From positions 1-64,000 of the forward strand of contig JBFWOF010000032.1 of assembly GCA_050250665.1 (NCBI GenBank): a stretch of DNA of 64,000 nt, given 5' to 3'. Made by a program: the position numbers and the translations under genes. Under the pieces are notes generated by a model. That model saw nothing but the letters and a program-made list of their open reading frames with translations. It searched no databases and was not told where the DNA came from. Numbering within the stretch: position 1 is the stretch's first letter; every line of letters begins with the position of its first letter. Below, in pieces: positions 24,255 through 33,458 of the stretch. The stretch is from JADKFD01 sp050250665. Its GTDB lineage: Bacteria > Pseudomonadota > Gammaproteobacteria > Xanthomonadales > SZUA-5.

Positions 24255-27200
24255 AGCTTCATGAGTCGCTCGTGGTTAGCTCGCGCCAGCTCCATCAGCT
24301 TGTCGACCAGCGCCTCGATCTGCAGCGTTGGCAGCAGGCGCGAGTGCATCAATATTTCGAAGATTCTCGACCCCAGGGCATCTTGCGCCGGCAGTCGGTT
24401 CGGCCGCCAGAAGTTCGGCACCAATTCCGCCACGATGGTCTCGACGACCTCCACGGCAAGGTCGACCAAGCGCTTGCGCTCGGCGTCACTCAGCGCACGA
24501 TCACCCACGGCCGCGTCGACTATCAGCCGCAGGAACGGCCCATAGTGCTCGGGCAGATCTGGCATGTCCGGGTCAGGTGGCGGGTGCCCCCCGCGGATTT
24601 CATCAACCAGCCCCTGCAGCGCCTTGGTCAGCTCTTCCCACTGCTCGCCCAGCTTCGTAAGCAACTCGCGCAGACGCTCGCTCAGCTTGCGGTAGGCCAC
24701 CGGATCTTGATCCAGATGCTGGCGAATATGCGCACGGATCGCATGTTCCATCTCCGATGCCTTGGCGCGATCGTTGGGCTCGCGCGCCAGCTTGCTGCCG
24801 AAATCAGCATCGGTGAGCGATACCGGCGGAATCTTCGGGTCGACGCCCATCGACACCACGTGATCGTCGATCAGCTTGCGCACCTTGGCGCCGATGTCCT
24901 TGCCCAACACCGGCGTGTCGCGGTAGCGGTTGCGGGCGCGGGCGTAGATGAAGGCCAGCCGCTTCGCGTCAGGCGCAAACGGCAGGCCCTCGGGCCTCGG
25001 CAGCACCACATCCAGCATATCGAGGAACTGCTTGAGCTTCACGGCGAATTCGGCGCGCAGGCGCTCGTTGCTGAGCAGCTCGACGCACGCCTCGTGATCA
25101 GCCAGGTCATCAATGCCACGGCTGCGAAACAGATCTACCACCCGCGCATGCCGATCGCGCAGCACCGGCACCTCGTCCTTCAGGCTCTGCAGCGCGCCGT
25201 CGATGTCCTCGTCGGCATAGACCTTCAATGCCTCTTTCAGGTGATGCGCAAGGCCAAAATAGTCAACGACGATGCCGAATTTCTTGCCGTTGCCAGTGCG
25301 GTTCACACGGGCGATGGTCTGCAGCAGCTCAGCCTCGCGAATGGGCCGGTCCAGGTACATCACACCCTCAATCGGCGCGTCGAAACCAGTCAGCAGCATT
25401 GACTTGACGATCAGGAATGCCAGCGGGTCGGTCTTGGCCGGGTCCGCATGGATCAGTGGCTTCTTGAAGCGCTTGATGCGCAGTTCCTGCGCGGCGCCAT
25501 CGGTCCACTGCTTCCAGGCGGGGTCGTCGTTGTTGCTTCCGGAGATGATCGGCACGAATTCGATTCGTGCCAGCAGCTCGCGATAGCGCCAGGCCTGCAC
25601 CTGCGCCTGCACGGCCGGCGCGCGCCGGCACAGGGTTTCATCGTCCATGGTCTTGTCGTCGGTGCTGAGCGCATTCGCCTGTGCCAGCAGCTCGTCGCGC
25701 GCGCCGACAAAGGCGTCCAGATAACGCACTACGGCCAATCGGCTGTAGGCCACCACCTGCGCTTTGAAACCATTCGGAAGAATGTTGGTGACGTAGTGGC
25801 GCAGCATGTCGCGCGCCTTGTCGCGGATCAGGTCTGGCGCCTCGAAGATCTGGCCCTTGGTGGCGTACTTCTTCTTGATCGCCTCCAGTTCCTCGGGTGT
25901 GTGCTCGCGGAACAGATCTTCGAACAGATCGTCCAGACTGGCGCCGTCCTTCACTGCACCATGCGCCGTGCGACCCTCATAGAGAATCGGCACGATGGCG
26001 CCATCGGCTTCGGCTTCGCGGATCGTGTAGCGGTCGATGAACTCGCCAAAGATCTCGTGCGTGCGCTTCTTGTCGCCCATCAGAATCGGCGTGCCGGTGA
26101 AGCCGATCCGCGCGCAGTTGGGCAGCCCAACCTGCAGCGCAGCTTGAAGGTCGCCGGCCTGGCTGCGGTGCGCCTCGTCAACCAGCACCAGGATGCTGTC
26201 ATCGTCATTGAGTATGTCGGCTGCATCCCGAATGTCGACGCGGGTCGGCAGGTCGGCCTGGGTCAGACCAGGCTCGCCAGATGCGTCGCCACGCTGTTTC
26301 TGGATCATCCCGAACACCAGGCCCGGCCCCTTGCGACTGAGCAAGCTACGCAGTGCGTAAGTGGACGTTGCGAGCTCCACAGACTCGCCGGTCAGCGCAG
26401 CCGTGCCCGAAAGCTGGATCTCCAGGTCGGTCCGATCCGTGACCACCACGACCTTGAACCGGCGCAACTGCGGATCCGTGCGCAGCTTTCGGATCAGAAA
26501 CACCATGGTCAGGCTCTTGCCAGACCCTTGCGTATGCCAGACGATGCCGCCGCGACGGTCGTACTCGCCGTCCTCCAATCGCGTCTTGCCGTTGCGCAGG
26601 CGGTCGATGGCGCGACAGACGGCGCGGTATTGCTGGTAGCGGCAAACGGATTTCACTGTCTGGCCATCGACCGTCATGAACAGCGTGAAGTGCCGAACGA
26701 CGTCGAGCAGGTTTGTCGGCGTCAGCAAGCCAGCAATCAGCCGTTCCTGCTCGGACAACTGGTCCTTGCCGAGTGCCGACGCCACCTCGCCCTCGGTGCC
26801 GTGGCCGTCAGGGCCGATCACGGTCTTCCAGGCACCGAAGTGCCGGAAATCCGCGCCAATCGTTCCGACGCGCGCCTCGTCGAAACTGCTGACGATCAGC
26901 AATTGGTTGCTGTGGAACAGCGGCTCGTTGCCCTCGTTGTCGTCGACCTCTCCATTGGCGCGGCGCTGGTTGCTGTAGCGGCGCAACTGATCCACAGCGT
27001 CAGCCAGCGGCTCGGGCACATTGGGGCTCTTGCATTCGATCACGACCAGCGGGATGCCATTCACCAGCAACACCAGGTCAGGCACAATGAAGGCCTTGCC
27101 GCGGTTGTAGCCCGGCGGGCAATCCACGCGAAACTGATTCACCACCGTGAACTCGTTGCGTTCCGGGTGCTGCCAGTCTATGTAGTGGATGGTCTGGCCG

Positions 27201-27583
27201 CGGCCGCCATCCCAGCCAGGCAAGCCTTCGACGGTAAGCCCGCCAAGCAGTAGTTCGGTGGCAACGCGGTTGGCTTCGATGAGCCGATGAGCGGGGATGC
27301 GCGTAACCGCGCCCACGGCCTGGGACAGGCGTTCGTCATCCAGCCATGGCAGTTCGTCACGGGTGTTCAGCGCGCGCAGCTGGCGGCGAAGGGCGCCTTC
27401 CTGGATGACTTCAGTGAAACTCGTGCGGCCGGTCAGGGCAGGGGAATCAAGATCGCCTTCGAGATAGCGCCAGCCCATCGAGACGAGTTGATCGATGAAC
27501 GGCTGCTCCACAATTGTCGCTTCAGGATTCAATTGACTTTGCTCGCTCTTCGGACCGTGGCGATTGTCAGCGACACATTGCAA
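24251..27583 (-). CDS. hsdR: type I restriction enzyme, R (endonuclease/translocase) subunit
   Basis: 1110 residues. The N-terminal nuclease motif is PD169...E183-x-K185 (FIVPDLVLLVNGIPLVVIECKS). Walker A is at 351-358 (TQGSGKSL), the DEAH box in LVLVDEAHRSQAG near 480, and further helicase motifs follow (GFTGTPI; VAYSR; TIARVNRTG). It cleaves unmodified DNA after ATP-driven translocation, in complex with HsdM and HsdS. TTG 27583, three bases after the MBL stop, is the most upstream start. hsdM and hsdS lie 8 kb upstream in the same run of genes. Confidence 0.95.
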   Translation of the reverse strand: MQCVADNRHGPKSEQSQLNPEATIVEQPFIDQLVSMGWRYLEGDLDSPALTGRTSFTEVIQEGALRRQLRALNTRDELPWLDDERLSQAVGAVTRIPAHRLIEANRVATELLLGGLTVEGLPGWDGGRGQTIHYIDWQHPERNEFTVVNQFRVDCPPGYNRGKAFIVPDLVLLVNGIPLVVIECKSPNVPEPLADAVDQLRRYSNQRRANGEVDDNEGNEPLFHSNQLLIVSSFDEARVGTIGADFRHFGAWKTVIGPDGHGTEGEVASALGKDQLSEQERLIAGLLTPTNLLDVVRHFTLFMTVDGQTVKSVCRYQQYRAVCRAIDRLRNGKTRLEDGEYDRRGGIVWHTQGSGKSLTMVFLIRKLRTDPQLRRFKVVVVTDRTDLEIQLSGTAALTGESVELATSTYALRSLLSRKGPGLVFGMIQKQRGDASGEPGLTQADLPTRVDIRDAADILNDDDSILVLVDEAHRSQAGDLQAALQVGLPNCARIGFTGTPILMGDKKRTHEIFGEFIDRYTIREAEADGAIVPILYEGRTAHGAVKDGASLDDLFEDLFREHTPEELEAIKKKYATKGQIFEAPDLIRDKARDMLRHYVTNILPNGFKAQVVAYSRLAVVRYLDAFVGARDELLAQANALSTDDKTMDDETLCRRAPAVQAQVQAWRYRELLARIEFVPIISGSNNDDPAWKQWTDGAAQELRIKRFKKPLIHADPAKTDPLAFLIVKSMLLTGFDAPIEGVMYLDRPIREAELLQTIARVNRTGNGKKFGIVVDYFGLAHHLKEALKVYADEDIDGALQSLKDEVPVLRDRHARVVDLFRSRGIDDLADHEACVELLSNERLRAEFAVKLKQFLDMLDVVLPRPEGLPFAPDAKRLAFIYARARNRYRDTPVLGKDIGAKVRKLIDDHVVSMGVDPKIPPVSLTDADFGSKLAREPNDRAKASEMEHAIRAHIRQHLDQDPVAYRKLSERLRELLTKLGEQWEELTKALQGLVDEIRGGHPPPDPDMPDLPEHYGPFLRLIVDAAVGDRALSDAERKRLVDLAVEVVETIVAELVPNFWRPNRLPAQDALGSRIFEILMHSRLLPTLQIEALVDKLMELARANHERLMKL

Positions 27584-27585
27584 GA

Positions 27586-28686
27586 CTACAGGCGCAGCAC
27601 GATTCCCGCGGTGCCTCGCGCCGGGTAGCGAGTGCGATAGCGCGCGCCGGGAATGAGGGAATCGGCCTCGTACAATTCCGAGAACTCGCTGCGATAGTTG
27701 AACCAGAGCGTCGGTATGCGATCGGCACCTTCGATCACGGCCACGACCGCTTCTCGATTTGGGTGGTCGTGTATGGCGCCGCTGCTGCTGAACAAGAAAT
27801 GTTCGGCGTCCACGAGGTTCAGGAATTCGGCAGTGATGTTGTTCTTGCTGCCGTGATGCGACATCTTGACCGCGTCAACGCGCAGGCGCGCTTGGCCAAC
27901 GGGCAATAGTCGGCGTATCGATCGGCAAACCACATCCATGTGTGCGTCGGCCAGAAAAAGGCAGCTCTTGCCTGAAAATTCCGCGAGGAAGGCAATGCTG
28001 CTGCCATTGGCATCGGAAGGATCGTGGCCTTTCAGCTGGGCTTGCAACTTTGCTGTCAGATCATCGCCGCCGAGCGTCAGTTCCTCACCTGGGTGGAACT
28101 TCTGCACCGTTGCCAACTGCGCCCATGCTTGGTCCAAGTCCCCCGGTGAGATCTCCCATTTCGCTACGTCCTTCTCCCAGCGGTCGCCCATTTTCTTTAG
28201 CTTGCCACTGTCAGGCGAGAGCAACGTCAGAACCATTCCGCCGGCCAATGGGATGCGCGGGAGCGGCCCTTCATCGGGAACGACAACCGCAGATCGATCA
28301 AACGCCTTGTTCCATTCGGCGAAGGCCCGTTGGTGAATCAATGCACTCAGGAATTCACCCTCTCGGCCGCCGAGCACTTCCTGGCCACCCATGTGGCGAT
28401 AACCGTTGAACCAGATGTCTTTGGGTTCAATTGGCCACCGGTTTCGTGGCGTGGCTAGCAGCCTCACGATCCCTTCGATGTGATCGGTATCTACATGTGA
28501 AACAACCAACAGCTCGACGCGCTGGTCGCCGTCTGGCAATCGCGTTAGGCATTCAGAGAGAAACTCGTATCCGGTCAGCGGCCCCCCGTCGATCAACATC
28601 CGCCGTGTTCGTGCCCCGTCACTGTATTCGACCCACAGCGCGTCGCCCTGGACTGCTGGCAGCATTTCTATGTTGAAGCTGGTCAT
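27586..28686 (-). CDS. ComEC-like metallo-beta-lactamase-fold hydrolase
   Basis: 366 residues. The metal motif SHVDTDHIEG (His64, Asp66, Asp68, His69) is the HxDxDH form of ComEC/Rec2-like MBL proteins. Later ligands are in CLFLADAHMD and KMSHHGSKNNI. There is no membrane region, so this is a soluble version. The start is 15 bp after the CHAT gene and the end 2 bp before hsdR. Soluble MBL proteins of this kind occur with effector genes in bacterial conflict systems; a nuclease or phosphodiesterase activity is an inference. Confidence 0.85.
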   Translation of the reverse strand: MTSFNIEMLPAVQGDALWVEYSDGARTRRMLIDGGPLTGYEFLSECLTRLPDGDQRVELLVVSHVDTDHIEGIVRLLATPRNRWPIEPKDIWFNGYRHMGGQEVLGGREGEFLSALIHQRAFAEWNKAFDRSAVVVPDEGPLPRIPLAGGMVLTLLSPDSGKLKKMGDRWEKDVAKWEISPGDLDQAWAQLATVQKFHPGEELTLGGDDLTAKLQAQLKGHDPSDANGSSIAFLAEFSGKSCLFLADAHMDVVCRSIRRLLPVGQARLRVDAVKMSHHGSKNNITAEFLNLVDAEHFLFSSSGAIHDHPNREAVVAVIEGADRIPTLWFNYRSEFSELYEADSLIPGARYRTRYPARGTAGIVLRL

Positions 28687-28701
28687 GGGAAATTCCTTCC
28701 T

Positions 28702-31119
28702 TCAGTGAACCAGTCGCCAGTCGGCATCGCCGTAGGCCACCAGGCACATGGGCATGAACAAGCCTTCCAATAGCGCACGCCGTTTTATGTTGCGGAGTGC
28801 CTCACCCAGTCGAACAGCTTGTTCCGATTCGCGGTAGAGCTCGTCAGCGAGCAGGCTCGCCACGCGAGCGGCATGGCCGCCGAAGACTGTCGCGATAGTG
28901 CCAAGCACCACTGCAGCGCCGTGTTGTCGAAAAATCTGTAGGTACTCGCCATAGCTGTGCGCCGTTCCTGTGTCGCATCCGATCAGCGCGACAAGCGGCG
29001 GCAAAGCGTTGGTGCTCGCCCGGACATGCCTTAGGCGAATATCGAGTGCTTCTCGCGCGATTCCGCCGATCTCCAGCGATATTCTTGAGGCCACTCCGTC
29101 AGTGTGTGGCATTGACAGTATGAAAGTAGGCTGACTGGACCGAACTACATTCTCCCAGGCCGTCCAATCAGGCGCTGGCCGCGCGTGCTTACCAGAATGG
29201 GAATTGATACTTGAGATGACCTGATCAAAGTCTGCCTGTTGAACGCGGCTGCTGGCTGCCACCAGCACATCAGTGCCGATAGTCAGTTCTGAGGACTCTC
29301 GTCCTGGCTCAGATTGCAGCAGAAACTCTCGGCCGGTTGTAGCCAGGTCGGCTCTCAGCTGATGGCGTTCGATGACCTTGCGCATTCCCCAAAATCCCAT
29401 GGGGCACACGACAAACTCGCCGCCTCCACGACAGGTTCCCGGACACGCGCCGTCTGTCAGCGCATTGCGCCAGTGCGCGCAGGGTTTCGCCGCTCGGGCG
29501 GGGATTTCGTAGTCGTAGATAAACTCAAATGGGACTGGTTCATGGTCGTTCCTCGTGCTGATGATCTGTATGTACTCGTGCTCCGCTACGTCAGGCCGGT
29601 TGTGGGCATTCCACAGTTGCTGGCTAACCAGCATACGTTGAAGCTCTGCGCCTTGCCGAGCCAGATCGACCATCAGCTCTCGTCCTAATTCACCGTCAAG
29701 ACCGTCCGCGTAGTCAGCAACAAGTTTGGCTACTTTTGACAGGCTGTTGTTTAGAGTCTCGACTGCTTTGAGGGCGCCGCCGATATCAGAGATCCATGCG
29801 TGGTCTTCTGCTAGGGCGACCGCTCGTGGTTGGCCGTTGGAGACGTGGTTCGTGACGAAGGCAAGATCGAAGGGTCGACGTTGGTCCAGATCACCAATGT
29901 GTTCGCGAACCGGTAGCAGTTCGGTCAACCTCGGCTCAGCGTCGGCTGCTGCCGGCTGATTCTCGTTCTCCCTGACACCCGCAAGAAATCGCGCGGTCTG
30001 CAACACGCGACCCCGGTGCGTGACAGTCAGGCGCGCATCGAAACGTCCGGGTAGCTTCGGTGCAAATTCGAACTGCGCGGTCTGGCTGGGTCCATCCACG
30101 CGGAGTTCAATGTCCAAGTGCATCGGCGCCTGCAACTGCTCGGGTTCGGTCAGCCAGACGCGCAGCGTCCAGCTGTCGGCGTATGGCAGTGAAGAATCTG
30201 GGAAGGCTTGGCGCAGGCCCTGCCAAGTTGAGCTCTCGGGTCCAATTCGAACGAGCACCTGACACTGCGTTCCAACGATGAATCCATTGAAGGCAGGTCG
30301 GATAGCGCCATCGATGACGATCCTGGATTGCTGCTGGAGGAATCTTGCGGCGCGCCGAACGTCCACAGATCTCGGGGCGGGCGCAGTGGCCATCGCTTCA
30401 GCAATTTCTGCGAGATCACTTGCACTTCGGCCCTCTCCACTAAAATCGAGGTTCGCCGGGTCGATGCGAATGTCGCGCATTCGAACTACGCCGATGTCAG
30501 AACCATCGTCTAGATTGATCTGGCTATCGCCGTCGACCAGCTCACGAGCCCTTCGGGACAGCGCAATCTGCATGCCACTGGCCATCTTGCGGGCGCTTTG
30601 GTTGATTCGTTCCGCAACATTGCTCAGACGGAAGGCGGACAGGTCCTGTCGGATCCAATTCGTCACCAACTTGCCAAGAGCTCTGTCCAAGGCGTCTTGA
30701 AAAGTCTCGTTGTGGGAGAGCTGATTGACCAATTCATTCAACATCTTCGACAAGTGTTCCCACGAAGTGTCGCTGGCAATGCGAGCGGAACCGCTTGCGC
30801 CGCATTGCTGGCATGCGTGCATCTCGTCGGGAAAGTCATCGTTCCGCGTGCTGCTCGAAATCAGCACTAGAAGGCGCGCCTTCCGTCGATACCGCGTGCG
30901 CCGGAGCGCATCAGTCAATTTTCGAGGTACACCGACGTAAACCAGTACGTCGCACCTGGGTTGGTCCCGAGTCAATGAGTAGGACTCGCTCAACCTGCTA
31001 CTAGGCCAAAGCCTGCGGGCGTCGTAAACAATTTTTGCGGCGACTTCGTCGTCGGGCATTGTTCCGAATCTCAGCGGCCATTGCATCATTGCCGTCGGTA
31101 CTTTGCGTTGATGGTTCAT
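28702..31119 (-). CDS. CHAT-domain (caspase-like) protein
   Basis: 805 residues. The C-terminal CHAT protease carries the predicted dyad His672 (SMPHTDG) and Cys715 (ALIGCDTG), followed by the typical GAAVVLGTIATVFGGHAARVASLLADELY. The N-terminal 150 residues hold a Rossmann-like stretch (CDVLVYVGVPRKLTDALRR) and a Cys pair (HACQQCG). The middle is beta-rich (about 230-400), perhaps Ig-like (SRIVIDGAIRPAFNGFIVG...). Its ATG overlaps the patatin stop (ATGA). CHAT proteases activate partner effectors by cleavage in several defence systems, and the adjacent patatin is the obvious candidate partner. Confidence 0.82.
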   Translation of the reverse strand: MNHQRKVPTAMMQWPLRFGTMPDDEVAAKIVYDARRLWPSSRLSESYSLTRDQPRCDVLVYVGVPRKLTDALRRTRYRRKARLLVLISSSTRNDDFPDEMHACQQCGASGSARIASDTSWEHLSKMLNELVNQLSHNETFQDALDRALGKLVTNWIRQDLSAFRLSNVAERINQSARKMASGMQIALSRRARELVDGDSQINLDDGSDIGVVRMRDIRIDPANLDFSGEGRSASDLAEIAEAMATAPAPRSVDVRRAARFLQQQSRIVIDGAIRPAFNGFIVGTQCQVLVRIGPESSTWQGLRQAFPDSSLPYADSWTLRVWLTEPEQLQAPMHLDIELRVDGPSQTAQFEFAPKLPGRFDARLTVTHRGRVLQTARFLAGVRENENQPAAADAEPRLTELLPVREHIGDLDQRRPFDLAFVTNHVSNGQPRAVALAEDHAWISDIGGALKAVETLNNSLSKVAKLVADYADGLDGELGRELMVDLARQGAELQRMLVSQQLWNAHNRPDVAEHEYIQIISTRNDHEPVPFEFIYDYEIPARAAKPCAHWRNALTDGACPGTCRGGGEFVVCPMGFWGMRKVIERHQLRADLATTGREFLLQSEPGRESSELTIGTDVLVAASSRVQQADFDQVISSINSHSGKHARPAPDWTAWENVVRSSQPTFILSMPHTDGVASRISLEIGGIAREALDIRLRHVRASTNALPPLVALIGCDTGTAHSYGEYLQIFRQHGAAVVLGTIATVFGGHAARVASLLADELYRESEQAVRLGEALRNIKRRALLEGLFMPMCLVAYGDADWRLVH

Positions 31120-32126
31120 ACGATCAATTCCGGCGCATAGCCGCGTAAGCGTGCCTCCACCAAAGCGGAACCATGCCGCGTAAGCACATCCATTTCGTAG
31201 TCGCTGAGTCTCTTGAGGTTAGTGCCCACAAGCGAGGCAAATGCCGCATCACCGGCCTGGGCTTGCCCAATCGTGCTGTCGATCGAGAACCAGAGGGGTT
31301 TGGGCCCTTTGCCCGCCAAGTAACGATGCTGCAACCGATCAAACTCCAGGCCACGGATTTGCTCCATCATGATGTCGAGGCCCTTTTCGAGGACGCGCGC
31401 GCCGGACTCGGTCGGTCGATCGTCTACCGTAAACGGTTTGCCCCCGTCGCTGACGATGACGTAGTCCAGATCATTACGTGCACGCACCAGTGGGTTGACG
31501 CCCAGGTTGTCGTAGACGCCTCCATCAGACAGCGTGACGTATTCCACCGGTCCAGCTGGGCCGTAGATGCTGCGATCCAGGCGCAGCGGCGGGAACACTG
31601 GTGGAAAGGCCGACGATGCTGCGACAGCGTGGCTGATCGGGAAATCGGGCGCTGGCACAATGCCGAGTTCGTAGTCGCCCATTTCTTCAGCTCCACCACC
31701 ACCGGCGACAAAGAAGAACATGTTGCCAGTCGCCAGATTGGTCGAATTGAAGTAGATGCGCGGTCCTCCGCTCAGCGATGCCATTGTTCGCTTCTGGAAG
31801 AGATCCGCATCGTAGGATTTCGCAAGTTTCTCCAGTCTTGTCTCGAACGGATCAAGCGCGCCGCTGAGAAAAGACGAAACTGCGATCGAACGTGTGCGTA
31901 GATAGCGGTCCAGGATGTCCAGCTTGTCTGGCGCAGCCCAGTTCAATGCGACGGAGCCGCCGGCGATGCTGCCGCCGCTGACGCACGTCAAGAGGTCCAG
32001 TTTGTCGAGCAGGCCGAGCGCCGCCAGCTTGCGCATGACCCCCAGGTGAAAAGCGGCTGCACGGAAGCCGCCGCCAGACAGTGCAAGTCCAATTCGCTTC
32101 GGAGTGCCTTCGATTACCACCGCCAT
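31116..32126 (-). CDS. patatin-like phospholipase
   Basis: 336 residues. Oxyanion loop GLALSGGGFRAAAFHLGV (13-30), nucleophile Ser50 in TCVSGGSIAGG (first Gly of GxSxG replaced by Cys), and catalytic Asp201 in LSDGGVYDN. No signal peptide, so it acts in the cytoplasm on membrane lipids. It is translationally coupled to the CHAT gene and is probably the membrane-attacking effector of the cassette. Confidence 0.9.
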   Translation of the reverse strand: MAVVIEGTPKRIGLALSGGGFRAAAFHLGVMRKLAALGLLDKLDLLTCVSGGSIAGGSVALNWAAPDKLDILDRYLRTRSIAVSSFLSGALDPFETRLEKLAKSYDADLFQKRTMASLSGGPRIYFNSTNLATGNMFFFVAGGGGAEEMGDYELGIVPAPDFPISHAVAASSAFPPVFPPLRLDRSIYGPAGPVEYVTLSDGGVYDNLGVNPLVRARNDLDYVIVSDGGKPFTVDDRPTESGARVLEKGLDIMMEQIRGLEFDRLQHRYLAGKGPKPLWFSIDSTIGQAQAGDAAFASLVGTNLKRLSDYEMDVLTRHGSALVEARLRGYAPELIV

Positions 32127-32251
32127 GATTGCTCATGCTCCTTGAGTTGCCGCCAGCCATCCCACTGACGGCGGGTCGGATCAGGCATAGGAGTCGTCAG
32201 CGAGCGGCTTGTCTCACCTCTTTTCTGAAGAATTGTCCAGGCAGATGCTTG

Positions 32252-32662
32252 TCAGGTTCGGGCAGCGATCCGCCCCGCCTCCCATAGCGCGAGAACCACA
32301 TCCATCTGCCGGTTGTGCACCTTGTCGGGATCCGCCCCTACCGTCGCCAGTGTCGTGCGCCAGAGCTGAGCAGGGCCCGAGTCCGCCAGTGCGGGATTAG
32401 AGATCAGGAGCTTGGCTGCCGCGACTACGTATTCTCGATTGACGCCGGCCCCGGTTGTGGTGACGGCCTCCGGATTGAGTCCGACGATGAGCGAGGCGTC
32501 GACTAGCCCCAGGAACGCTTCCCGCGGGCAGACCTTGCTTTGGGAGCTTGGAGAATTGGTGAATATTTCCGATGCGGCTGCTTTCCATGCATCGGATGCC
32601 GTGCATCCGGTCGTTATCGCGAGCTCTACTGCTCGCAGCGCTGTGTCACCGTACTTGCTCAT
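32252..32662 (-). CDS. small conserved hypothetical protein (DUF6979-like)
   Basis: 136 residues. The N-terminal pattern SKYGDTALRAVELA...ASDAWKAAASEIFTNSPSSQSKVCPREAFLGL resembles a small family I remember as DUF6979; that identity is tentative. No catalytic motif is evident. It starts 125 bp before the patatin gene on the same strand and may be the first gene of the patatin-CHAT-MBL cassette. Confidence 0.65.
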   Translation of the reverse strand: MSKYGDTALRAVELAITTGCTASDAWKAAASEIFTNSPSSQSKVCPREAFLGLVDASLIVGLNPEAVTTTGAGVNREYVVAAAKLLISNPALADSGPAQLWRTTLATVGADPDKVHNRQMDVVLALWEAGRIAART

Positions 32663-32844
32663 TGATCGATCTCGTCAGGCGGCATTGCGGGCAGCCCTGA
32701 TCGCCCCTGCATGAAGGGCTCATAACCATCCAAAACGTGCAAAACTACTGGGCATGACCTATTGATATGTATGCACTGTGCAACTGATTGGCGTCCAAAG
32801 ACGTCTATAACTGCCCACAACTCGGTCATGTGATCGGCGCCTGA

Positions 32845-33357
32845 TTAAGACCCGTCGGCCGTTGGTCCTAGCGTGTAGTGCGCAGCTTTGCGCTGGCCGT
32901 GCTGCTGGAGTCTTCCCGAGTCGCGTAAGCGCCGGAGCAAGTCGCGTGCCTGGATTGGCGTCAGCCTGCACAACTCCGCGGCGTCCGCACGTCGGATTGT
33001 CCCATGCTGCCGTACATAGCTCAGCACCATCTGCTCATGCTGCAGGCTGGTGAAGCCCATCTGGCGGGTGTAGGCGGCCTTGTCGCCGTCGGCGCGGTAG
33101 ACGCCGGGCGCCAGGGTGTAGGTGCGGCCGCGGGTGCTGCCATGGGCTTGCACCAGGCCTGCTTCAACCAGTTCCTCTAGCGTGCGCTTGGCGCGCGCCG
33201 GGTCGCGTTGGATGTGCGCGGCGAGTTGCTCGGTGTTGAAGCGCTTCAGTTCGCGTAGCGCGGTCGGTGAGATCAGGAGATCGATGGCTGCCAGGGGTAC
33301 CACTTCGGGGCTCGGGCCCGCCAACGTCCGGATCAGTCGAGCATGATCAAGTAGCCA
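32845..33357 (-). pseudogene. C-terminal remnant of an AlbA_2/ATPase protein (two winged helices)
   Basis: The open frame gives about 170 residues from TGG 33357 (after TGA 33358-33360) with no ATG start. HARLIRTLAGPSPEVVPLAAIDLL leads into two winged-helix domains (FNTEQLAAHIQRDPARAKRTLEELVEAGLVQ; QEQMVLSYVRQHGTIRRADAAELCRLTPIQARDLLRRL-like). This is the usual C-terminus of proteins that begin with an AlbA_2 domain. The matching N-terminal piece is at 34910-35341, on the other side of a complete AlbA_2 gene. It may still be translated from TTG 33324. Confidence 0.6.
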
Positions 33358-33452
33358 TCAAACACGACGCTTCCATCTACATCAATGACTTGCAATCAGC
33401 CTGCGCGCCAGAATGGCCAGAATTCAGCAACCTGATCAAATAGCCATCAAAC
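33344..33452. repeat. 20-bp direct repeat at a gene junction
   Basis: TGATCAAGTAGCCATCAAAC (33344-33363) recurs as TGATCAAATAGCCATCAAAC (33433-33452) with one mismatch. The first copy lies at the broken 5' edge of the winged-helix remnant, the second just beyond the end of the complete ATPase gene, so they may mark the recombination that split the older gene. Confidence 0.7.
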
Positions 33453-33458
33453 AACTCG

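Noticed and set aside
25448..27253. A 600-codon plus-strand open frame opposite hsdR.
   Set aside because: A mirror of the high-GC codon pattern of hsdR; no recognisable domain and no ribosome site.
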